From: Acidobacteriota bacterium
Lineage (GTDB): Bacteria; Acidobacteriota; Vicinamibacteria; Vicinamibacterales; UBA823
NCBI GenBank assembly: GCA_002720285.1
Contig: PBHT01000020.1
Span: forward strand, 5,650 to 16,280
DNA length: 10,631 nt
Direction: 5' to 3'
Shown here: positions 6,283-10,631 of the stretch, in pieces
Numbering within the stretch: position 1 is the first letter of the stretch
Layout of the letters: every line of letters starts with the position of its first letter
Made by a program: the position numbers and the translations under genes
The notes under the pieces: model-generated
Told to the model about the DNA's origin: nothing
What the model saw: only the letters and a program-made list of their open reading frames with translations
The model's database searches: none

Positions 6283-7368
6283 TTGAATTTTGGACTATCC
6301 GAAGAACAGGAACTGATCCGCGACAGTTTTAGCGGTACATTGGAGCGTGTCTGCCAACTGGACACCGTACGCAAGACCGCCGAGGTCAGCGCGCCGATGG
6401 ACGAGAGCATTTGGACGGAACTCTGCAGCCTGGGCATGGCGGGACTTTTGATCCCAGAAGAATTCGGCGGTACCGGCCTGACCCTACTTGAGGTTGCCGT
6501 GGTTTCGGAAGAACTGGGGCGCCGGGCTGCGCCAGTTCCTTTTGCCGGCGGCGTTGTGATGGCACCTCTGGCCATCCGTCTAGGTGGCGACGATAACCAA
6601 AAGAGGGAATGGCTTCCGGCCATGGCTGACGGCTCCCTTAGGGTCGGCGTAGCCGTTTCGGAAGCGGCAGCCGGCGCCCGCGAAAATGCAGGCGTGACAG
6701 CCGGCAATGGTCTCTTGAGCGGCCGGGCTTTGTTCGTGCTGGATGGCGCAGAAGCCGGAGGTTATGTGGTTGCCGACAATGCCGGTGGCTTGCATATATT
6801 GCATGCAAACGCGAGCGGCCTGAATAAGATAGCGCTGAAAACCATCGACCGGACCCGAGCCGTCATGGAATTACGGTTCGAGAACACTCCGGCTGAGCCA
6901 CTTCGCAATAGTAGTGATGTCCTACAAACTATCATCGATGCGGGGCGAGTCAGCCTCGCTGCCGATAGTTTAGGTGTAGGCGAGGAAATGCTGCGCCAGT
7001 CAGTGGAATATTCGGCTGACCGAAACCAGTTCGGGCGCACTATTTCCTCGTTCCAGGCAGTCAAGCATTTGTGCGCTGAAATGGCGGCGGAGTTACAACC
7101 CTGCCGAGGCCTGGTCTGGCACGCGGCCTATGTCATCGACCAGAGCCCAAAAGAATTGTCCCTCGCTGCCGCTTTTGCCAAATCCCACATGGACGAAGTC
7201 GGACGCTTCGTCGCCCGCACAGCTACAGAAGTGCACGGCGGCATGGGATTTACCGACCTAACGGGACTGCATTATTGGTTCAAGCGTCTGGGCGTCAATC
7301 GCGCCTATCTGGGTAGCCCTGAACGGGTGCGCGCAGAGGCCGCGCGCCTGCAAGGATTTACGGCCTAA
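6283..7368 (+). CDS. Acyl-CoA dehydrogenase, non-catalytic partner subunit (FadE27/FadE28-like)
   Basis: Acyl-CoA dehydrogenase family protein of 361 residues, shorter than typical full-length members as expected for the small subunit of the heterotetrameric type. Landmarks: LSEEQELIRDSF (5-16), GMAGLLIPEEFGGTGLTLLE (51-70), VVSEELGRR (73-81), AADSLGVGEEML (226-237), SADRNQFGRTISSFQAVKH (244-262) and EVHGGMGFT (316-324) with a following YWFKR. The RNQFGR and HGGMGF segments are the FAD-contacting motifs that this kind of subunit contributes to its partner. No Glu is found in the HERG position of the partner, and the C-terminus (AYLGSPERVR, 341-350) lacks the Glu-Gly-Thr site, so it probably cannot catalyse alone. 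The central beta domain is degenerate (VAVSEAAAGARENAG instead of a TEP.GSD motif). It starts at a TTG 9 bases after the partner's stop. Nothing clearly related follows downstream for 340 bases. Confidence 0.9.
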   Translation: MNFGLSEEQELIRDSFSGTLERVCQLDTVRKTAEVSAPMDESIWTELCSLGMAGLLIPEEFGGTGLTLLEVAVVSEELGRRAAPVPFAGGVVMAPLAIRLGGDDNQKREWLPAMADGSLRVGVAVSEAAAGARENAGVTAGNGLLSGRALFVLDGAEAGGYVVADNAGGLHILHANASGLNKIALKTIDRTRAVMELRFENTPAEPLRNSSDVLQTIIDAGRVSLAADSLGVGEEMLRQSVEYSADRNQFGRTISSFQAVKHLCAEMAAELQPCRGLVWHAAYVIDQSPKELSLAAAFAKSHMDEVGRFVARTATEVHGGMGFTDLTGLHYWFKRLGVNRAYLGSPERVRAEAARLQGFTA

Positions 7369-7401
7369 ACAGTTTTGACAGGCCGTAAAGTTATCACCTC
7401 A

Positions 7402-7418
7402 TGGAAATCGAATTTCCA
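7402..7418. repeat. Perfect 7-bp inverted repeat downstream of the dehydrogenase pair
   Basis: TGGAAAT (7402-7408) and ATTTCCA (7412-7418) flank the 3-base centre CGA. It could form a weak 3' hairpin protecting the dehydrogenase mRNA or be a protein binding site. It is not followed by a T run, so it is not a standard terminator. Confidence 0.35.
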
Positions 7419-7476
7419 CTTCAAAAAGGTCATAAAGCACATTTGCTGTATTAGTGCCTAGGGTCACGACCGCAAA

Positions 7477-7490
7477 CCGCTCTATAGCGG
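7477..7490. repeat. Small GC-rich hairpin CCGCT/AGCGG
   Basis: CCGCT (7477-7481) and AGCGG (7486-7490) flank the loop CTAT. The following bases (CCTATTCGTCTT) are only moderately T-rich, so a terminator role for the dehydrogenase operon is possible but weakly supported. Confidence 0.22.
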
Positions 7491-7636
7491 CCTATTCGTC
7501 TTGGGCAACTGGACACCCGTAAGCTAAGAACTGTCAATAATTCTGGTGGTACGCATCACTACGCTTACCCTGGCAATGGCATGATAAGGCATTGACCTAA
7601 AGATATTTTTTCATAGCTAAAACGCAGCATTAAACT

Positions 7637-7667
7637 TTGAAAAATATCCGAGATAGATAATTTTCAG
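7637..7667. repeat. 31-bp AT-rich inverted repeat upstream of the selenoprotein unit
   Basis: The arms TTGAAAAATATC (7637-7648) and GATAATTTTCAG (7656-7667) pair over 12 positions with one A/A mismatch and one T/G wobble, around a 7-base centre CGAGATA. It ends 50 bases before the preferred GTG start of the next gene. The right arm contains GATAAT, a five-of-six match to a -10 box, so the repeat may be an operator over the promoter. A leader hairpin is the alternative. Confidence 0.45.
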
Positions 7668-7717
7668 TTTTTCAATATGATCCTGGCCAAACCATTCGCA
7701 TGGGAAGGATTGCAAAC

Positions 7718-8773
7718 GTGCAGTTGGCATCCAAGGTGCACAAGGCTGCCGATTTTGGCGCAGTGCAGGAAATGTTCCATAGTCGGGGTTGGACCGACGG
7801 ACTGCCCATTGTCCCACCCACCGAGGAGTCGGTGGCGGCCTGCCTGGAATGGGCCATGCTAGTCCCCGATCACCTGATTGGGATCGAACCGGTGCGCGAA
7901 CGCCCGGTAACGGCGGAAAAACTCGCGGTAAACGCAGTCATGGCCGGTTGCCTACCGATGCATTTCCCCGTTGTTGTGACAGCCGTTACAGCGATGATGA
8001 ACCAAGAATTTCTCCTCCACGGCGCCACCGCGAGCACCGGCGGTTGCGCCATTCTACTGGTCCTCAATGGACCCGTCAGCAAGGAACTATCCGCCAATCC
8101 TACCTTCAATGTACTGGGCGCTAGCGATCGAGCCACCATGGTGATCGGTCGGGCCTTGCGGCTGATCCTGATCAACGTGCTGGACGTGCGGCCGGGTGGG
8201 ATCGACCGTTCCACCATCGGCCATCCCGGCAAGATCAGCTACTGCCTCGCAGAGGATGAAGACAACAGCGCCTGGCCCAGCCTCGCAGAACAGAACGACA
8301 TTCCAAAAGAAGTCTCGGCGGTCACCGTTATGGCGGCCGGCGCACCCCGCCAGATCATGAACGAATGGACCACGGACCCGAAAGAGATACTGGAGACGTT
8401 TGCAGCTGAAATCCGGGCCAACATGCGGCACTATTCCATCTGGCCGGGCAACTACGCAATCATCGTGCCGCAACAACTACGCCAGCATCTGCAAGGAGCG
8501 GGCTGGAGCAAGGCAGATATTTCTGAGTTTATTTTTGATCGTGCCCGTATTTATCGCCGGGAATGGGCCGATGTTGGCAAGGGTGCCGTGGTTCGAGATC
8601 GCGGTGATACGGTCTATCCTGCCTTGGCAACCCCAGATCAGTTATTGGTCATTGCCGCCGGTGGACCGGCAGGCGGCTTCGGCGCTGTGATCCCACCGTG
8701 GCTAGGCCATAAGAGCCATGCGGTTACCATGGCCATCAGCGCTTGCGTCGATTGCGAGCCGCCAAATACCTAA
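7718..8773 (+). CDS. Conserved protein of unknown function, partner of the UGSC selenoprotein
   Basis: Protein of 351 residues. I recognise the conserved GWTDGLPIVPPT segment (residues 24-35) followed by AEKLAVNAVMAGCLP (66-80) as typical of a family found near UGSC-motif proteins, but it has no established function that I can name. Further conserved-looking parts are STGGCAILLVLNGP (106-119), VIGRALRLILINV (142-154), GHPGKISYCLAEDED (168-182), GWSKADI (262-268) and VIAAGGPAGGFGAVIPP (311-327). Cysteines at 78, 110 and 176 sit in these segments, and the C-terminal tail carries a CVDC pair (343-346). No signal peptide is visible. An ATG at 7700 is in frame but has no ribosome binding site; AAGGA (7705-7709) lies 8 bases before the GTG at 7718-7720, so GTG is preferred. 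The selenoprotein starts 28 bases after its TAA stop, so the two are probably one operon and may form a complex (inference). Confidence 0.8.
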   Translation: MQLASKVHKAADFGAVQEMFHSRGWTDGLPIVPPTEESVAACLEWAMLVPDHLIGIEPVRERPVTAEKLAVNAVMAGCLPMHFPVVVTAVTAMMNQEFLLHGATASTGGCAILLVLNGPVSKELSANPTFNVLGASDRATMVIGRALRLILINVLDVRPGGIDRSTIGHPGKISYCLAEDEDNSAWPSLAEQNDIPKEVSAVTVMAAGAPRQIMNEWTTDPKEILETFAAEIRANMRHYSIWPGNYAIIVPQQLRQHLQGAGWSKADISEFIFDRARIYRREWADVGKGAVVRDRGDTVYPALATPDQLLVIAAGGPAGGFGAVIPPWLGHKSHAVTMAISACVDCEPPNT

Positions 8774-8784
8774 AAGGATTTTCT

Positions 8785-8793
8785 AGGGAGGAG
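8785..8793 (+). promoter_or_regulatory. Strong ribosome binding site of the selenoprotein gene
   Basis: AGGGAGGAG stands 8 bases before the ATG at 8802. Being near the consensus, it fixes the start and suggests that the gene is translated efficiently from the shared transcript. Confidence 0.75.
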
Positions 8794-8801
8794 CGACACC
8801 T

Positions 8802-9332
8802 ATGACAATACGTTTTTTAGATCCAAGTAGCGAAATGGCCGCCGCCCTAGGTGAAGCCGCTCCGCGCTTGGACACGTTGGACGGCAAGACCGTCGGCTTC
8901 ATCTCCAACGGCAAAGAAGGCACAATTGGCTTCTTTGGCCATCTGGGCCAGATGTTAGAGGAAGATTATGGCGTATCTGACGTGATACTCCGGGTGAAAT
9001 CGAACTACAGTGCCCCGGCAGACGCGGCCATCGTCAACGAAATTTCCCAATGGGACGCAGTCATCTCGGGTATTGGCGATTGAGGAAGTTGCTCGTCGTG
9101 CAGTTTGCGTGACGCAGTCGCCGCTGAACGTCTCGGGATCCCGGCCATCGGTGTGATGACAACCCAGTTTGTCAGCGCAGCGGAACTGATGTGTCGGGTG
9201 TTAGGGATGCCGGATTATAAATTTGGGGTAATTGAACACCCCATCTCCAGTGCAGACGACGCTGCCCTCGCGGCACAGGCACGGTCAACTATAGAGGATG
9301 CGGCGAACCTCCTACTGCGCCCTCAAATATAA
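8802..9332 (+). CDS. UGSC-motif selenoprotein, read through an in-frame TGA (Sec94)
   Basis: One 176-residue protein if the TGA at 9081-9083 is read as selenocysteine. The first part has a Rossmann-like start, KTVGFISNGKEG (29-40), then an alternating helix/strand region ending in WDAVISGIGD (84-93). The TGA follows, then GSCSSC (95-100), LRDAVAAERLGIPAIGVMTTQF and a helical C-terminus to TAA. The D-U-G-S-C motif identifies the UGSC (seleno)protein family known from marine metagenomes, in which the first position is Sec or Cys. The motif U94-G-S-C97-S-S-C100 is a UxxCxxC pattern also described for the GrdB and PrdB selenoproteins, suggesting a selenol that attacks a substrate or forms a selenenylsulfide. 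The family domain continues in frame across TGA, there is no credible ribosome binding site for a separate second gene, and a hairpin follows the codon. No selA, selB or selC gene is in the window. A conventional caller would stop at 9083. Its last 10 bases overlap the end of the convergent dioxygenase gene. Confidence 0.9.
9084..9124 (+). promoter_or_regulatory. Candidate bacterial SECIS hairpin after the Sec codon
   Basis: Two mutually exclusive folds were found by hand. (a) A hairpin directly after TGA: arms GGAAGTTGC (9084-9092) and GCAGTTTGC (9100-9108), eight pairs including two G-U, one G/G mismatch, loop TCGTCGT. (b) A longer stem with the triloop TGA at 9110-9112: TTGCG (9105-9109) pairs with CGCAG (9113-9117), and below a T/T mismatch six more pairs join 9095-9103 to 9119-9124 with bulges on the 5' side. 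Fold (b) has its loop 26 bases after the TGA and a G in the second loop position, which fits the usual bacterial SECIS geometry; fold (a) has its loop closer than usual. The element lies inside the coding sequence, as bacterial SECIS elements do. Confidence 0.55.
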
Positions 9333-10486
9333 AAATCCCGGACGTTATAATCCTTGATCAGATTTTGCCGGGTCACATCGTTCCAGCGGTTGTCGTCTTC
9401 CTCCCAGGCGAGGGGCTGATAAACGTACGGTTTTTCTTCCGGAAAACGCTGACTACGGGCGTCAATACCCAAGGCAATCAGGCGGCTGCGTTCATGGATT
9501 TGTTCGGCAGTGTAAGTGACCGGCGTGCCGTCTAGCTTAGAGGTGGAGACATTCAACACCCGCTTTCGCGCAAAAAACCCCTCATTCAAGGTGACCCGCC
9601 GGTCAGGTGACGTATTGGCAAAAGATCCGTGCACACACTGCCGGTTTGTCATGAAGACATCGCCAGCTTCGCATAGCAGGGGTACGGCATTCTCTATACG
9701 CTCTGAACCGCTGTCCGCTATCAATTTCTTGATGTCTATATCGGGCTGTTTGTGACTGCCTGGCATGACCCAAACTCCGTTGCCCGCCGTCGAAGAATAA
9801 AGCTGCACCATGAAATTGAAGCCATGAGCATCCTGGTCCCAATCGAAGGCATCCCAATGGGTGGTGCCGTCCCGGTGCCAAGCCACGGAGGGGCCTAGAC
9901 CCGGTTCCTTGATGAAGACCACTTCGTTGTATGGCACAAAATCCGCACCCAGCACTGCCTCGGCCACGGCCAGAAGGTCGGGATGGCCGTACAGGCGAAC
10001 GCAAGATTCCATCAATTGTAGATTGCCCCGCAGACGCTCGATAGTGAATTTTGGCCCATCCTGAGGCGGTTCTGGATCGAGCATCTTGACCGGATGACGC
10101 CCCTTGTTCAGGGGTGTCCCGCCCAGAGGGTCGCTTAAGGGTTTCGCCCACCCATACGCCGGCAGAGCATAATCCACGCCCATGGCGGGGTTGCCATCGC
10201 GATCTAACTGGCTACCTGGAGCAGTTGGCGCGCGATCGAGAACACCCTGTACATCAGCCCGCAATTCCCCTAATTCCTCTTCGTCGATCACGCTCTCGAA
10301 AACGTAGAATCCGCTCCGCCCATAGGCTTCCAAAATTTCGCTGTCTAGTTTGCCGTGATTGTCCAGCTTGATTGGGCCGCGATTTCCCAATGACAAAGCC
10401 CGCTGTTCGCCTCCGCGAATATAATCCGCCATAGCCTCAGCATGGTCAGCGGCCGTTATAGTTTGTGTCTCTTGTGTAGTATTCAT
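9323..10486 (-). CDS. Phytanoyl-CoA dioxygenase (PhyH)-family Fe(II)/2-oxoglutarate oxygenase
   Basis: Protein of 387 residues of the PhyH family, which hydroxylates substrates using Fe(II), oxygen and 2-oxoglutarate. The iron triad is visible: His204 and Asp206 in VAWHRDGTTHWD (201-212) and His286 in NRQCVHGSF (281-289). Arg296 or Arg297 in DRRVTLNEGFF follows at the spacing expected for the 2-oxoglutarate carboxylate ligand. The double-stranded beta-helix core covers about 150-310, with GNGVWVMPGSHKQ (235-247) typical of the family. The protein is longer than minimal members, with an extended N-terminus and a C-terminal tail of about 75 residues. Substrates in this family range from phytanoyl-CoA to antibiotics and osmolytes, so phytanic acid cannot be assumed. 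The ATG at 10484-10486 has only a weak ribosome binding site (GTGAAG). It is convergent with the selenoprotein gene, overlapping it by 10 bases. It ends in TGA. Confidence 0.9.
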   Translation of the reverse strand: MNTTQETQTITAADHAEAMADYIRGGEQRALSLGNRGPIKLDNHGKLDSEILEAYGRSGFYVFESVIDEEELGELRADVQGVLDRAPTAPGSQLDRDGNPAMGVDYALPAYGWAKPLSDPLGGTPLNKGRHPVKMLDPEPPQDGPKFTIERLRGNLQLMESCVRLYGHPDLLAVAEAVLGADFVPYNEVVFIKEPGLGPSVAWHRDGTTHWDAFDWDQDAHGFNFMVQLYSSTAGNGVWVMPGSHKQPDIDIKKLIADSGSERIENAVPLLCEAGDVFMTNRQCVHGSFANTSPDRRVTLNEGFFARKRVLNVSTSKLDGTPVTYTAEQIHERSRLIALGIDARSQRFPEEKPYVYQPLAWEEDDNRWNDVTRQNLIKDYNVRDFYI

Positions 10487-10539
10487 AGCTTCACTGATAA
10501 CAATGGCGGTGGTGATTTGGCAAGGCCGAACGGCTTGGG

Positions 10540-10631
10540 CTAAAATTCCGCCAACAACATCTCAGCAGCGGCACGGAGTTTGCCATCCCCAACCACCGCT
10601 ACAGATTTCGAGCAAGGGATTGGAACACAAT
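10540..10631 (-). CDS. Possible C-terminal end of an unrecognised gene (right edge)
   Basis: On the reverse strand one frame is open from the right edge to a TAG at 10540-10542, giving 29 residues beginning CVPIPC and ending KLRAAAEMLLAEF. The composition (a valine-glycine strand-like part, then an alanine/leucine-rich amphipathic helix) looks protein-like. If real, the gene would lie upstream of and co-directional with the dioxygenase, with a 53-base gap, and could share its transcript. The stretch is too short to assign to a family, and it may be chance. Confidence 0.35.
   Translation of the reverse strand, partial: CVPIPCSKSVAVVGDGKLRAAAEMLLAEF

Larger units (their letters stand above)
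7369..7717. other. 349-bp gap upstream of the selenoprotein unit, no gene seen
   Basis: No credible coding frame was found. The stretch contains an inverted repeat 33 bases after the dehydrogenase stop (7402-7418), a small GC-rich hairpin (7477-7490), a -35-like TTGACC (7592-7597) without a good -10 partner, and a larger AT-rich inverted repeat (7637-7667) that includes GATAAT (7656-7661). The right-hand part presumably holds the promoter of the two-gene unit that follows. No intrinsic terminator with a T run is clear. Confidence 0.45.

Noticed and set aside
7592..7620. TTGACC as -35 of a promoter for the selenoprotein unit
   Set aside because: No hexamer close to TATAAT occurs at 15-19 bases spacing; kept only as a remark in the gap description.
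8802..9083. The selenoprotein gene as a pseudogene truncated by a nonsense mutation
   Set aside because: The stop falls exactly at the family's Sec position, the downstream frame is intact to a normal TAA with coding character, and a hairpin follows. A random nonsense mutation at this codon is unlikely.
9105..9332. A separate short gene starting at TTG 9105
   Set aside because: It has no ribosome binding site, begins in the middle of the conserved UGSC domain, and is in the same frame as the upstream part across a single TGA. Selenocysteine read-through explains it better.
9603..10151. 182-codon minus-strand open frame within the dioxygenase gene
   Set aside because: It is on the same strand but out of frame with a gene carrying the full HxD...H iron site; the translation is Ser/Arg/Gly-rich shadow.
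10521..10537. Imperfect hairpin CAAGGCC/GGCTTG as terminator of the right-edge gene
   Set aside because: The stem has a bulged G and no T run follows on the reverse strand, so it does not qualify as an intrinsic terminator.
10503..10631. Plus-strand open frame running off the right edge from ATG 10503
   Set aside because: It has no ribosome binding site, and the translation is rich in Gln/His/Pro without domain character; the opposite-strand frame looks more protein-like.
1..10631. CRISPR arrays, tRNA or rRNA genes, insertion sequences
   Set aside because: No regularly spaced direct repeats, no cloverleaf or rRNA-like stretches and no transposase motifs were seen on either strand.

Overview
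The window looks like an accessory catabolic region from a free-living, probably uncultivated (possibly marine) bacterium with balanced base composition. The genes have bacterial ribosome binding sites, and ATG, GTG and TTG starts all occur. A luciferase-like oxidoreductase of a type often dependent on F420, several acyl-CoA dehydrogenases, a phytanoyl-CoA dioxygenase-type oxygenase and a selenoprotein point to an aerobic degrader of lipids or other recalcitrant compounds that also makes selenocysteine. The phylum cannot be fixed from this sequence. TGA is an ordinary stop in this genome: the oxidoreductase, the DUF169 protein and the dioxygenase all end in TGA.

Layout, left to right. Minus strand: the N-terminal part of a CinA-type protein runs off the left edge. 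Plus strand: a divergent luciferase-like (LLM) flavin oxidoreductase. Minus strand: a DUF169 protein with its own promoter and a large inverted repeat over that promoter, then (further upstream) an alpha/beta hydrolase and an ACAD10/11-like acyl-CoA dehydrogenase that form a tight two-gene unit. Next comes a 345-bp divergent promoter region with several palindromes, one matching the published KstR box consensus. Plus strand: a translationally linked pair of acyl-CoA dehydrogenase subunits of the FadE26/27 or FadE28/29 heterotetramer type. After a gap of about 350 bp with inverted repeats there is a two-gene unit: a 351-residue conserved protein of unknown function, then a UGSC-motif selenoprotein. 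Its reading frame is interrupted by one in-frame TGA at 9081-9083, followed directly by Gly-Ser-Cys-Ser-Ser-Cys codons and by a foldable hairpin. The selenoprotein overlaps tail-to-tail with a minus-strand PhyH-family dioxygenase. A possible gene tail enters from the right edge.

The most important point is that a conventional gene call would split the selenoprotein into two fragments at 9083. Read through TGA as selenocysteine, it is one 176-residue protein with a U94-G-S-C97-S-S-C100 motif. This is the UxxCxxC pattern of the substrate-handling selenoproteins of glycine and proline reductases, here in a setting of oxidative acyl-CoA and dioxygenase genes. How the partner protein, the dehydrogenases and the dioxygenase cooperate cannot be shown from sequence; a shared degradation pathway is inference.
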